64,000 bases of DNA, taken from NCBI GenBank assembly GCA_009761415.1, contig QUOL01000035.1, positions 1 to 64,000 of the forward strand, written 5' to 3'. Positions within the stretch are counted from its first letter, which is position 1; the number at the start of each line of letters is the position of its first letter. The DNA is from Sarcomyxa edulis (taxonomy: Eukaryota; Basidiomycota; Agaricomycetes; Agaricales; Mycenaceae). Of this stretch, positions 1-12,061 are shown piece after piece. The translations under genes were made by a program, and so were the position numbers. Under the pieces are notes generated by a model. That model was not told the origin of the DNA. It made no database searches and was given only the letters and a program-made list of their open reading frames with translations.

Positions 1-374
1 GTTCGGATGATTATAGGTGGATGAAGCGTTACGAACTTAAACTGTCGCTGTCTACTAAGTCGCCAAAGACAGCCTTTCCAATGTCCGTCTTGAGATGAAC
101 GGAATATAACATGCAGAGAACTTCAACCTCCAGAATAATCTTCAGCCGCGAAACGGCGTCCATGGTGTGTGGAGTGAGGTTCCTCGTTGTATACATGATA
201 CTGAAAGAGCCATTGAGGGGTCGGTGAAGTGGGTCAAATAGTCAAAATGACACACCGTTCAGGCTGTTCCGTAATGGTATATACCCATGTACCATTTTTC
301 AACGCAGTCAGAATGCCGAGACCGCCGTCGGACAAGGCGACCTGTGTGAATACCTGGTATGATAGATCAGTTAT

Positions 375-1187
375 CTAGGGAATATAATCATGGTTGAACA
401 AGAAACGTGCCTGCTGTATGGCTTGTCGTGTGCCGACAGACATGGCCCGGCCATCCAACGCTCCATCGATGTCGATAGTGGAGCCCATTCCTGGGCTGCT
501 TTTGTCCTCGAATGGCATAAGATGCAGATCGGTGTCTCCAGGCCCCATAAGCAACATTTCGTGGTCCGTTTGGACGCGGAAGAATTCTCTCTTGAGACTA
601 ATCTGTGGGATGACCTTAAGCCCCCAATGAAAGCCTTGACGGTCTCCAGTTGATGTGGCGCTTGACTCCTAGCAGCCACTTCATATAAAATGCAGTGTAC
701 CATAGGTAGCGCAAGAGTCGCGAGCCGTTTCTGGTGTTCGAAATTTATGGTGCCTTCATTATATTCCGTGAAAGCGTGATGGTCATGATGCTGCATTTGA
801 GAGTTGTGTAAGCTGATGTCTGGAGGTCAACAAGTATATTCAACTTACCTGGAGCTCCTTCGTGACTATAGCATAGTAAACTGTCCCTGCTCCGTCTGTG
901 GGATGAAGTCTAGAACACCAATGCCCATGAGGCGATCGGATTCATAGACCCGACGGAGGTGCTCTAGGATAGAGCTGGTCTGCAATAGTACATTTTTTGC
1001 AACAACGTTGCCTGTCCCAGATTCATCTGGACAAGTTACGAGGATAAATCACAGACAAAGGATCACTATCGATCACTACTCACGGGTGCTTGTTTTCTTG
1101 AGCGCAGGTTTAACCGTGTGGAGCAAGAAATTTGGGTTGCTAGCCAAGTCGTCAATGATTGCGTTGAGGGAAAGATACTCGGACATG
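375..1187 (-). CDS. Unidentified spliced gene or gene remnant
   Basis: Not recognised. On the minus strand an ATG near 1187 opens a peptide starting MSEYLSLNAIIDDLASNPNF, followed by a good donor (GTGAGT) near 1080. A second coding stretch (about 850-985) contains SSILEHLRRVYESDRLMG and then, one frame away, DGAGTVYYAIVTKELQ followed by a GTAAGT donor. A third (about 375-650) reads GFHWGLKVIPQISLKREF and ends at a stop near 375. The pieces look like real protein, with sensible composition and splice sites, but the second stretch needs a 1-nt frame change, so the gene may be damaged. I cannot assign a domain. It lies downstream of, and on the same strand as, the TOM1 and chitin synthase relics, so it may belong to the same zone of decaying genes. 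Confidence 0.35.
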
Positions 1188-1979
1188 CTTGTAAATCTGG
1201 GTGGTGTACTAGGTGTGTCCTCAGTCTACACACATTCATAAATGAACGATGACTTCTCGTTTTGATCGAGGCATGAGGGGCTTCCCGAATTGGGATGCCA
1301 TAGCCTACGGCCCGGGCCGCTTGACCTTGCGTGACGTAGCCATGGTCTCGTCTCCCCACCAGGACCAAAATTGTCCTATTAATTGACCTTATACATTTTC
1401 CTCTAACACGTCCAACAACTGAAATCTCAACTTCCTCTAGACTCGTTTTCAGGGCGGTTGTCTGACTTTGCAAGTGGATCAAGGGCGCGCACCTCAATTT
1501 TCGACCCATCTCTTATTCTCTGACACCCGCAAACACTTCAAAGTCGCCGTCGTTTTTAGTGCTATTCGATCCTACTCACCGATCCCATCCAATCCTACTC
1601 AGAAACAGCTCCGCTCGCCCACATTAAGACCGTGGCACGTTGAGAGGCAGGAACTCGTCCGACTCATATCATGCGTCTGCAGCTACAGCCCTAGTTCAGT
1701 GACGTCTCCGGTGAGGTTGCCCTGTGGCCATTAATTGAGGTCCTATTATTGATGAGCATTTTTCTGCAACAGTGTCCGTACGTGTATCCAACAAGGTGAC
1801 GGCGAGTATAATTGAATTCTTCACTCAAAAAGAAATATACATCGTATACTGGCACTCACGAGAAGCAAGGGAAATGAAGGTGTGGCATGAAGAAGAATGG
1901 ACAAGTAGAGATCCTGAAAAATGGGGTCTAGTTATAGGACTCGCTGATCCGAGTCGAAGTCCTTGATATGACATCAGCA

Positions 1980-2095
1980 GAGTAATTTACAGCCTCTCTA
2001 TCCTGTTCACGAAGCTTTTTCAGTAGGTCAGAAAACTTGTCAGGATACCACTTGAGAAGCTCCGTCATAACCAAGTCCTTTCGAAATTTATAGTG
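1980..2095 (-). pseudogene. Short coding remnant with a WYPDKF motif
   Basis: Minus-strand translation gives a charged helical peptide, LLKWYPDKFSDLLKKLREQD, ending at a stop within about 40 residues. It directly abuts the end of the TOM1-like similarity, where homology to that family stops. The W-x-P-D-K-F pattern recalls the C-terminal tails of small Agaricomycete hypothetical proteins, but this is from memory. Most likely a fragment of a different gene joined to the TOM1 relic. Confidence 0.25.
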
Positions 2096-3545
2096 GCGAC
2101 GTACGAAGAACTGTCTGTGACTGCATACGCCTTCAAGTGGTTGAATAGAAGTGCGACACCATCACGATTGACAAATTGAGTAGCGACTTTGTGATCGCGC
2201 ATGAGCAAGACGAACAGACGGAGAATTGAAAGTAACTCGCCGCTGGGTAGGTTAAGTATAGCGAGGAGCCGGAGACAGAAATCAAATGATAGAGCGCGCT
2301 TCAGCAAGAGGGGGCCAGTAGAAATGTCCTCCGCGACAATGAGTTCATCTTCTTTGGGTGAAGTGATAGCACGAGGCTCGTTGCTCAACGTCAACAGTGA
2401 TTCGGTGACCAACCGATGTGCAGCCAACCATTTGGGTACGTAGGGATGTTGGTCATCCGTACTGAGAGGATTGGACAGGAGGGCCAACAAATTGTCCATC
2501 TGCGTAGCCCGGAGTTCAGTCCCTAGAAAGGAAGGTGTCTCGCAAAGAACAAGAGCGAGAAGTTGGCATCGATTAGCGAGTGGTTGTTCTTGAACATCAT
2601 ATGCAGAAGGAGAGAAACACTTTGACATTCTCCACGAGATCGCGGACCGACTGCTGCTGATGCGGAGTGACGGGGCGGATGAATGCGATATGAAGGTCAA
2701 AGATCAAGGAAATGTGCTATCGACCAATAATAATGCCTTTCAACCAATTCCAACCCGAAGTGGTTCTTGTGCTTCATCCAGTTCCTTCCGCCACTCCTCC
2801 GTAGATTTTCCTTGGACCACAGGTTCAGCGGACGGAATGAGAGAATCACTAGTAGCAGATGCCTCTGGAACATCGTTGACCGTCGGATCCGCAACAACCT
2901 CGTCATCGCGATAGATGGAGTGTCGATGGGCATAGCCTCGGCTGCAACCCCGTAATTATCAACTGCTGCTTCGATGACAGGAGCGACATCCAGAGGAGCG
3001 GGATTGACATCAGCTGCACTTTCAGGAACCACAGGATCGGGATCAGGGGGCAAGGGGAACGGAAGCAACTCTGTTGCTGCATTATGTAACGTTGTTGTGG
3101 GTCCGCACCAGAGTGCGTTCGGCAGCTGATTGAGGAAACCCCATGTCCGTGAGTTGTCGGATGCGACCTTCGTCAGGTCCATTGATTCTCGGCACTGCTC
3201 CAGATACGATACGCTCTGCAGAAATATCACCTTTTGGTTCCTCGTTCTCGCCATTTGTGGGCTCGAGAACCGTCTGCACTACGGATTTACTGACACTGAG
3301 AGGCGCTGAAATTAACTAAGAGGCTTCCTAAAGATCGCGTACTACAGGCAACGCTGCTAAACGTAGTTTGATGAGGAAACTATGCGTTTCGAAATAGTCG
3401 GGGTCGGTGTCCTTCTTGTCACGGTTCAGGAGCATCACAGTTTGACCCGATTCGAAGAGCGGCTTGGACGAGATGATGGGGTGAAGGAGATGCGGAGCCA
3501 CTTGGAGACCTCCATAGGCATGTACGAGACTCAGACTTTGGGTAA
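2096..3545 (-). pseudogene. TOM1/HUWE1-type HECT E3 ubiquitin ligase, central fragment, broken
   Basis: TOM1/HUWE1 proteins are giant HECT ubiquitin ligases; only a central slice is here. Reading 5' to 3' on the minus strand: a conserved block with KPLFESGQTVMLLNRDKKD and FLIKLRLAALPVVRDL; a UBA domain around 3110-3210 (IRQLTDMGFPQSAAERTL); an acidic linker; DLHIAFIRPVTP; VRDLVENVKVF; then LANRCQLLALVLCETPSFLG, PKWLAAHRLVTESLL and LRLFVLLMRDHKVATQF, in the order expected for the family. The blocks lie in different frames. Right after the UBA, four extra bases (3081-3084) bring in a stop and shift frame; at least two more shifts follow. No HECT domain follows. Homology ends at about 2096. The family assignment is firm from motif order; loss of function is inferred from the frame breaks and truncation. 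Confidence 0.8.
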
Positions 3546-3589
3546 CATCTTAGCAATATGTGAGAGCAAGACAGTATGATGGCGTACCT

Positions 3590-4234
3590 ACTGCTGCATT
3601 GAGACACAACATTCTCATGGAGGTACATAACTCAGTCATGCCTAAAGAGACATCACTGAGCGGACCTGACAGCAGCCGGTAGCACCCTGAGGACGCGAGC
3701 GACACCTTGTCAATTCTGATGACGTAGCGCCAGCTAGGGATTGGTAGAAGACGTGATACGAATGTTCCTCGTAATTAGGGATCTGGGTGAGATGTGATTT
3801 GTCGAGAACATATGTTATGACCTCGGCAGAATTGATGGTAGACTTGATCACGTCCATCAAGTAGAGCTCGACGCAACGGCCGTGTCGTGAACCGTTGGGA
3901 TTCATGGGGGATTCAAAATTTGCAAATAAATCCAGCAGAGAGTCGAGGGCTGGTCAGCAAACTTGCTGTCTTCGCCTTCCCTTTGAGAATGAGTCGAGAG
4001 AGAAGAAACATCAGTACATATGAGAGTAACAAGTCCAGTTACGGAGACGCACCCTGCGACCACATTCATCTTCTCGTGAGCAAATATGCATTTTGCTGCA
4101 AGTTTGAAAGTCGTAATGATTTTGACGAGCGTCGTCAGCGATCGACCAAAGTGTCGTTTTGACTTGGAATACAGGCCGTCCATTCCAGATATACCGTGAT
4201 TAGGAAGAACGAGTGAAGAGACGATGCATGGCAC
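3590..4234 (-). pseudogene. Chitin synthase with myosin-like motor, motor-domain fragment, broken
   Basis: Minus-strand pieces match the myosin-motor-like domain of fungal chitin synthases. FKLAAKCIFAHEKMN lies near 4100. A switch-I-like stretch (MNPNGSRHGRC) near 3900 is followed by VITYVLDKSHL and EEHSYHVFYQSLAGA (about 3740-3830). One frame over come LASSGCYRLLSGPLSD and MTELCTSMRMLCLNAA (about 3595-3700), which in the family follow directly. The frame change after SLAGATSSEL and the missing residues point to a frameshifting deletion. The P-loop and the whole glycosyltransferase part are absent. Downstream on the same strand it runs across what looks like a short intron into the TOM1-like fragment, so the two relics may have been transcribed as a chimera. 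Alternative: a class I/V myosin, but the loop sequences fit chitin synthase better. Confidence 0.7.
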
Positions 4235-4299
4235 ATGATTCGGTGAGTGACTTCAGACTCGCCTTAGAGACCGCTCATGAAGGATCGAGAGCGCGACGA

Positions 4300-5720
4300 G
4301 GACTTTGAGATCCATTTGGGTAGTAAGTTGATCCAGCCTGGTAGTTGAGAATGAGAGGTCGCATCAGAATGAGAAGTCAACCTTTTTACAAGACAGACGG
4401 CCTGAAAAGTACGTGGGTGACATAGCTGGTGTAGATTAACTGAATTCGACGAGAGTGAGAAGGAATTCGATCATCGCGTGATCGATCTGCTAAGTTGGTT
4501 CGCGTCCGAGTCTTAGTATCCTATCCGAGTCCTTTTTTTGACTCCTTTTGATTCTCAACTTCAGTCAACTTCTCGTCGACAGTCCATCCTTAGTGCTGCG
4601 AGTATTCTCTTCCACTTTCATGCTCCGTTCAGCTGACAGAGTCTGGGTAGTGATGCGCTGGCCTCGGGAATACTATTACAGGTTTAGATCCTTCTTTTCC
4701 GAATCAACTTCTACAAATTCGGGCAGGCGCGGCTGTGACAGGGTCACCGTTGTGCGTTGTGGGCTACTATGGACGTATTCTTTCGATGCCTCGTGCTACC
4801 TCATGATACCTCATGATACCTTCCTTCTCAATGGATTCGGAACATACATGCGGTCTATCGAACCCCCGACTCCAACAGCTTTCGTCCCCCTTTTCTAAAC
4901 ATTCGACACTGCCGAATATTTTCAAGCCAGTTATATTCCAGACCATGTCATGATAAGGAAGAACTAGCGCAATCGCTGGGTGCTAATTACGTAGGTTCCC
5001 ATCACCCTTCGATGGGCACCCACCCCAAAAAGCAATTCTCAGTGATCATGGGGGTCGATCGGGCATATCTTGATATCGAATCTACATCTACTTTTACTAT
5101 CTTCCGCGCTGGTTTGGGTATATACTCATAACGGCCTGCTTTTGATGCCAGTAGCTTAGGCAAATGCCCCTCGTCACGGTCACGTGCACCAACCCGCTGT
5201 GCCGAAATATGCCCTCTCCATCGAAAACAAGCACCAGGGCTTTCATAGTCCCGGTGGTTCTCTCAAAAAAAAGTCTACATCAGAATAACCCGGGACCCGG
5301 TCGCATCCAGATCACCAGCAAAAATTCCAGTGTGCCACACCGAAAAGCCGGCTGCAAAGCGTATCGCGTCAACATCTCCGCTTATCTTTCAAGCGTCTGG
5401 ATTTTGTGATCGTTCAAAAGGTGATTATCCACTGATAGATGTGATTACACTGATAAAGCTCATCCGACCACTTAAAACATTTTATCCATCTGCCCCTTTT
5501 TGCACACTCATGCTTGGGCGTTGAAATTCCACAAAATAATCGAAAATCTGCGGAGTCGGCTGGGCTGATTTGTCGGTATTCTCCGCTATCTGTCGCATAG
5601 CCTCCGTCAGGGTATAAAGTATCCCGATAAGTTCCCCATCTTTCTTCTTTACCACCATCATCTCCTCCCATTTTCCCCCGTTTTCGCTTTTCTCCCCCTG
5701 CACTCTAGCTATCCTTGGTT
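4300..5720. other. No recognisable gene
   Basis: Only short open frames without splice-supported continuity. A possible 5' piece of the chitin synthase relic (minus strand, LVALSILHERSLRRV) lies at about 4260-4340. The remainder shows no domain or repeat I can name. Confidence 0.4.
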
Positions 5721-6084
5721 CCACCGTGACCTCGATGTACTCTCTCTTGTCTCTACGCATGCTCCGGCATAGCACAAATCTCTTCCAGGTTAGACCGCCC
5801 CTGCCCATCATCACCCAGACCACCAAGGATCAACATACGTCGTCGCTGGGCTCTGTCGACCCTAGCTCCTCGGATACTGTCTCCACCATCATTGGAGTGG
5901 CACAACTGGTACGTCAACTCACATCCTCTTTATCGCTCACCGTTGTGTTGACATCTTCTCGATATAGGCGTCGACGATCCAACGGCCATCGACGTGGTAC
6001 TGGTTAGCATGTCATATCTTCTCATATTCTCATAATATTAACCACTGCACTGTGTAGTACCTCGACGCTTCCGAGGACACTCTT

Positions 6085-6620
6085 TGGCGACCTTCTTTGG
6101 CGACAATTCTTGGCGACTTCGGCTTTCGCAACTTCGACTTCGAGACACGGTATGGGACATGAGGAGAGGGCAGCCCGGTAAGCATGTTGTGACTCTGTAT
6201 TCAATCGTTACTCTACTAACCGCCTCATCGTATCAGATCTGGATGATCTTGGCGACCCTCTTTGGCGACTTCACATCGAAGCGAAAGTCAAGACGAGAGG
6301 ACCATCGGATCTATGGCGACACATCGATGGTGGCGGGGATTAGATGTCGTTTTGGTGAGTATGCTATACTATCCTTGTATTCTTTATTTGAGCTAACCAC
6401 CATATCGGCGAAGATCTCAAGGCTCATGGCGACCCTCTTTGGCAGCATCTGGCAACATCGACATCGACATCAGGACACCTTCGACATGCCTCGAGACCGG
6501 ATATCTCCAGGCCGAGGAACGACATCCACCAGGCGGGCGCTCTGGCGACGTATCGGGCGACCTTTGGCGACCTCGACTCGATGGCAACCTTCAAGACCAG
6601 GGACGACATCTGGCGACAAA
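6085..6620 (+). repeat. Degenerate TTTGGCGAC minisatellite-like region
   Basis: The core (C/T)TTGGCGAC recurs irregularly, for example near 6085, 6097, 6109, 6246, 6258, 6314, 6426, 6541, 6562 and 6610, often preceded by CCTC or ACC. The spacing is uneven, so this is a diffuse repeat and not a clean tandem array. Confidence 0.55.
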
Positions 6621-6624
6621 AGAC

Positions 6625-6785
6625 CAGAGATCGACGCATGCACCGGCTGTGTATTGCACCCCGTCTTCCAGGACAAGATCCGACACAAAGACCAGGGATC
6701 GACGCATTCACCGGCTGTGATTCAATTATGCACCCAGTCTTCCGACAAAGGGTAGCGTCAAGAGAGGGGATCGACGCATCCACCG
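6625..6785 (+). repeat. Three-fold GATCGACGCAT repeat
   Basis: GATCGACGCAT followed by a CACCG-type extension occurs at about 6630, 6687 and 6768. Two of the copies continue into a CGGCTGTG segment. It adjoins the GGCGAC-rich region and probably arose by local duplication. Confidence 0.5.
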
Positions 6786-7259
6786 ACATTTGTGGCTTGC
6801 ACCCCAAACATCCTCCCTGTTGGCCCCAGCTGCGTCTGGTGTATGTGTTTCACTGTATTTTTCTTGTTTGCGACTTGGGACGTCAATCACGGGCACGAAA
6901 CTAGCTGAGTTTTTCTCTTGTAACATTCATGTTTGTTCAAGACGCTAAAGTCTTTCTACATAACCTCCAGGAGGTTGTGTGGTGAAACCAGTGAGTACAT
7001 TCTGTTATCTCTATCTCTAATACCGCTGACATTTCCATATACTCTCGACAGACTGGCCGACGCGGAGAAGGCGATGTCTGCCTGTGAGTCCTCTAGTCCT
7101 CTGAATTACCCTGATCCTTGTTTTCGCACTACATCTTCGTCCCAGCCTTTTTACCCCTTATTTTCTTCTTTCCAGCTTTGCACAACTCCGCTCTTTCGCA
7201 CGGTACATTTGCCTCCCTCTTTCCACAATGACCAGGGTACTGACATACCTTCTTGTTTT

Positions 7260-8820
7260 TAGACGGCGATATTGACACTGTTAGATTAGGATCGATATTG
7301 TGAGTGATTCGCATGCTGTAGCGCTGATACATCTGCTTTTGGTAGACCTCGAACGACATTGATGTCGTTGAATTTATCGTGAGTCGTTCCTTCCCTCAGG
7401 GACGGTGAGGCTCCGGCCTTGCCGCGTGCAACCTTGTCGCGGTCCCTGGGCTTAAGGGTTGTCCGATCCTGTTTGACGGGGAGGCTTCCTACCAATCGCA
7501 CGTTAAATACCCTCAACATCGTTTTTTCTGGTAACATCTCTACTTCCTTCGACCTTGCCTACTACTGTTGCTCAATCAAATATTCTTATCTAGATCGTGT
7601 GTCTATCTTCGACTGCGACGGATTGCCAGCGCATAGACCAGACGCGTGGGCGCGTTTGGTCACGTGGCATATTTCGGTATAGATAGGTAGCAAGAAAAAA
7701 TGCAATAGATTTTGTGCCATGGGCTTCCTCAAATATCACACAAATTCAGAATAATATTTCTAAGTCATTTTGGGCCTGAAAGTGAAGAAACTCGAGTCTG
7801 TCGGTCTAACCGTATCTTTAGAATGCACGAACGAGGCTTTAGTGTGCCGTGGAAAATTGAGGACAATTGCCCAAAAGGGAAGTTCTGAGGAAATTTCGTA
7901 ACGATTGAGGAGAATCTCCCAAACGGGTCATTTCGAGATTTTTCTGGTAATTTTATCCGGCCTCAATCCCACTATCCAGCCTCAATCCCACTATCGAAAC
8001 GGCTTAGAAATAATACCATTCCCACTATACTAGTATATACTCATGGTTAAGAGACATACCACACGTGGAAGGCCCTTTTCCTAAGCGCCGAATTGCAATG
8101 TGCCGTCCCGTCGACACTTGGAGGAATGCAAGATAACATATGAACTGAAGTAGACTTGCACGTGTAATGTATAGCCGTATGTAAAGATCTAAACGGCAGA
8201 TGGACTCGGAAACTTGAAGTCTCTGCAGTTGGTTCGAGGCCGACAAGAATCGAGATAAAAAAGGAATGAGTAGACTCTCACGGGATGTTCCCTGTAGTTG
8301 AAGCTAAATTATGTTTGTAGAGTGTGCTAGAAAGAGAAGTGACAGTGCCATTCGGTCAGAGAACGTCGAGGCAAAGATATTCCAGCTTGGGCACTTGCAA
8401 AGTGTCCCAGTTCAGATCGAGAGAGAGCGTTGCGAGGACAGATGTGAGAAGAGCGAGAGAATACAAAAGACATTCAATGGAGTCGGTGATAGACGATAGA
8501 AAGCTTTGGATACGACAGAATTGTCGACATCGAGGCTGAGGAGCTGGAACCCAAGTTGGCTGAATTCAAAAGCTTAGGGATCAAAGTTAGCAGTGCGCAA
8601 GAGTGCGCACCGAATTCAATTAGGACCTGGATGAGATTAGTTCAGGGAGTCATGATAAATGGGTTACTCACAGATGTGTATATATACTTCGTATACTAGA
8701 GAACGGGCGAACCAGTACGTTGGAGTTGGAACTTGATGAGGCTACGAATTAATTGAGGTCAATGTGTGTGCTAGCTTAGGGTTGGATCATCGATGCCATA
8801 AAAGATAAGGATAGGGAGAC
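7260..8820. other. No recognisable gene
   Basis: Nothing codes convincingly. A short direct repeat of TATCCAGCCTCAATCCCACT or a close variant lies around 7958-7996. The rest looks like intergenic or fully decayed sequence. Confidence 0.4.
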
Positions 8821-8825
8821 GATCG

Positions 8826-8873
8826 TTTGAGCTACGCAGGCTTTGAGCTACGCAGGCTTTGAGCTACGCAGGC
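8826..8873 (+). repeat. Perfect 3 x 16-bp tandem repeat
   Basis: Three exact consecutive copies of TTTGAGCTACGCAGGC (8826-8841, 8842-8857, 8858-8873). Confidence 0.9.
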
Positions 8874-9394
8874 GGACAAAAATCCTTTGGCTTTGAAATG
8901 GGTAGTCTTAGACCTCGACCTTGAATTAGACTCCCACTTCATCGGACTTTGCCTTGCTCTTGAGCGCTTGAGCTTCGGACTCCTCCTTTGGTCTTTCCCT
9001 AATACAACACTTCCTTTTGCTTTCACTCTGGCTCTGAGCTTTCCCTTTGAGCTTTCGGTAGTCAGTACCCGCATATACCGACATGTGCAAGACCGAGCAC
9101 GCCGAGGAACCCCGCAGTCCCTGCATTTATTACCACACCCAGCGCTCGTATCTGTCGGCGTTCCACGATGACAATGTCACGTTGTTCTTCCTTGCATCTA
9201 AATTCTCCACTGAGTGACTTTGAGGACCTCTGGATCATACGATGTCGCCCGCTCACGGGGAACAACTACCCCATTCCTCGAGTCTCTGCACCCTGTGCAC
9301 GCCGAAAAACAACATCTGCGTTACAGAGTGCTTTAGATCTGGATCCCTTCTTTGTCCTATATCCTGATACTTACAGACACAGCCGAAATTAGAA

Positions 9395-10353
9395 GTGAAT
9401 CACCCCACCCTGTTCCATGTCCCACAAAGTCAAGACGATACGAAGTCAAGCAACGTCTTTCCAACATCCACGTCCGCTGCAAATTCACCGTACTACCGAG
9501 TTGTCGGTCGGGATCAGAGTTGTGGAATCGTACCCAGCCTACGCCCAGTTACGCACAGCCTAGATTCATCGCTCGGTACCATGCTCCTACAGGAACAAAT
9601 TGCTCGTCTGAACCTTGCAGTTGAAGCTGAGGACGGGTATGTAGAAGGCGAAGGAGCTGACGAGTATTATCCAGAAGGTATGTATTGTGCTAAGAGTCCC
9701 TGTAATGTATGTATCCCACTCACGTTCACGCTCAGATACAGAACCCCGAACCCGAACCAAAACACCTCGCCCCGGATGATAAGCCTTCCACCGCCGATGT
9801 CGTCGAACCTGAGTCCACTGAAGAGTATCTGGAATACCCGGCTGAAGACCACGATGATGCTGTCGAAACTAACGCGGACGATAATCCAGAAGTCGTGGAT
9901 GCGGAAGCCGTTCACGAAACCGAGACCACGGATGTCTATGCCGATACCGACGCGGATTCTGTTGATCCCGTTGGTTTAGAATACATCAAATACGAAGAGT
10001 ACGTGGAGACTTCCGAGGAGTACGGCGACGATGGGTACATGAAGCGCCGTCGGAAGATGGTGCTGAATCTGCAGAACCGGAGGTCATCAACGACTCAGTG
10101 GAATTACCGGAAGGAACCCCTCTGCCAGAACTGTCTACTCCTCATGAAACTGAACTTGTTTTGGCCTCAGATGCCGCTGAGCAAAATATAGGTAATGGTA
10201 AGTCATGAATTATGCTTTTCACCTCTAGCAGTGCACTTATCGAGTTTTTCGGGCTTAGAACTCAGCAACATCGACAGCGGTAATTATGAGGAACAAGAAG
10301 ACGAATCTGAAGGGTATGAAGTGCTCGAGCATGTCCGTGATGATACTGGATAG
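9395..10353 (+). pseudogene. Acidic low-complexity protein, frame-damaged
   Basis: An N-terminal part from 9395 leads to ARLNLAVEAEDGYVEGEGAD, then an intron-like GTATGT...CAG. A very acidic segment (about 9735-10038) follows, with VVEPESTEEYLEYPAEDHDD and HETETTDVYADTDADSVDP. Acidic character continues one frame over (about 10040-10195, SEDGAESAEPEVIND) and after a second intron (about 10258-10353, EEQEDESEGYEVLEHV, then stop TAG). The frame change near 10040 and the phase mismatch at the first intron suggest one or two small indels. No domain recognised; acidic tails of this sort occur in chromatin and cytoskeletal proteins, but I do not assign a role. Confidence 0.4.
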
Positions 10354-10445
10354 TCCGCAACTAATGAAGCCCCTACACACAATCTTATTGTCGCCCATAT
10401 TCCCACCCGAAAACGTCTGATCGATCTCCTCACCATGCTCATATA

Positions 10446-11960
10446 TTGGGTCGTTGCGGAGGCGGAAGAGTGCAGAACAACCTGGTGCGGGTAGGGAAGA
10501 ACATGCATATGGTGCCCTCAACTACGGCCGCAGGGAACCGACCGAACGAGAGAGACAGAGAGGTCGGGAAGATGGACGATAGAAAGAGTGGGTGGGAGAG
10601 GACTTCCCCTCGTGATCGTGACAGTGAAAGGTCGGCACTTGAATCACATCCTTCGACACGCGAAGAACAACCTCAGCAAGAACGTCACCAAACCATGAGT
10701 AGGTACGGTACGGGCACTATCGCTGCAGAGGGGTATAAAGAACGTCGAAGACCTACGGCGTCGCTTGCTTCGAGAATTTCCGGTCTCATTTTTGTCCGCT
10801 CCGGACTTTCATATGTTGGGCATTTGTTACCTAATTATAAGTATTTGGTTCAAAGTTTGCCATCAGGATGTAAAATAAACTCTCGTTTCGGTTATAGAAT
10901 GGACGCCCTGCAATGGCTGCGCTTACCAAGTTGCGACTCGGACACTCTCGGGCTTGCTCAAACACTCCGGTTCTATCCATCTTTAGATCTTTGCATGCGA
11001 ATCGTCTTTGGTAGTCCCTTGATTTCTACCCACGAAACCGTAAAATTTCCTCGACAATCGATATCGGCGGTATTTTTAGTTCTTTCCCTCAAGTGGTCGT
11101 CCCCAACGCAGCACTTCCCTGGCACCTTGACAGATCAGGTGTCTTGAAAAAAGAGCCTCCTCATTGGACACATACTCCGAGCGTTACCACAGCTATCGCA
11201 GGACTATGACGATGAGAAGGCCAGACTCCACTAACGTATTCTCTATAGACAAATTGTTCGTGAAGTTAAGTTGAATGGAAGTTTAGGGACGGTTTGCTTC
11301 TTTTTCGACCTCACCGCTGACCTATTATTCGACAGTATCACGCCGTGCGGTAATCTATTAGTTCTGATGATCTCAACCATCTGATTACATCTGCTTGCCG
11401 CAGCAACCCCCACGTTACGGTCGATACCTGCTAAGATGCACCGTCCCGTCTACCAATCAGAAACTCTGGCAACCTTCTTATTGTCTCAGCCAATTGTTAA
11501 GCGGATATAGGTACCTTGAATAAGTTTACATCTTCGGTGCTTGATTTTCTGACGGAGCCCAGATTCCTATTCCCTCTGATAGAATCTCTTGCTCCAATAC
11601 ACTCGTAGCTTCTATCTTATTCTGACCGGCGTCCGGTAGAGAGGCACTCTGGAGGTTCTGGCAGCTTTTTAGGCGTCCAATGACGTTCTTCCGCTCTCAT
11701 CTGGAACAATCTAACCTACATTTCAAAGGCAGGCATATGCGTGCTGTGGATCTGTCCAGAACATGTAAACGAACGTGTGAATTTACTCCAGTACGCGGCT
11801 TTGCCACGAGCTGCCGTTCCTCGAGAAGTTCTATGCCGTGTTGGGCGTGGGTGCTGCATCCTTCATCGATGTACATATACATCGCGATGTCTCCGTCTGA
11901 CTGACGGTTTACATCTTCAGGATTCTGATCCCCTCTCCTTTCCTTCGAGGTGAGTTATTT
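10446..11960 (+). other. Weak coding signal only
   Basis: A 233-codon open frame (10446-11147) begins basic and polar and has no recognisable fold. Short frames follow to about 11960. Splice-like sites are present, but there is no continuous conserved protein, so I do not call a gene here. Confidence 0.2.
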
Positions 11961-12061
11961 CATTTTCTAATCCCGGGTTGATCATCATTAGTCTGAAGAC
12001 TAAACTCTATCTTTCTTTTCGGTGATAGTACGGCAGCCCAAGTACGGCGCCAGGGCGTAAC

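Larger units (their letters stand above)
5726..7260 (+). other. Possible spliced, low-complexity transcript region, unidentified
   Basis: Several short + strand frames are separated by plausible GT-AG introns (for example near 5908-5967, 6006-6057, 6175-6236 and 6355-6415). The encoded peptides are rich in Arg, His, Asp and Thr and reflect the underlying repeats instead of a known fold. No start, domain or continuous frame can be defended. This may be a non-coding or decayed locus. Confidence 0.2.

Noticed and set aside
3642..3905. Conventional myosin heavy chain
   Set aside because: NPNGSRHGR and the DKSHL/EEHSYHVFYQSLAGA run fit chitin-synthase motor domains better than class I, II or V myosins.
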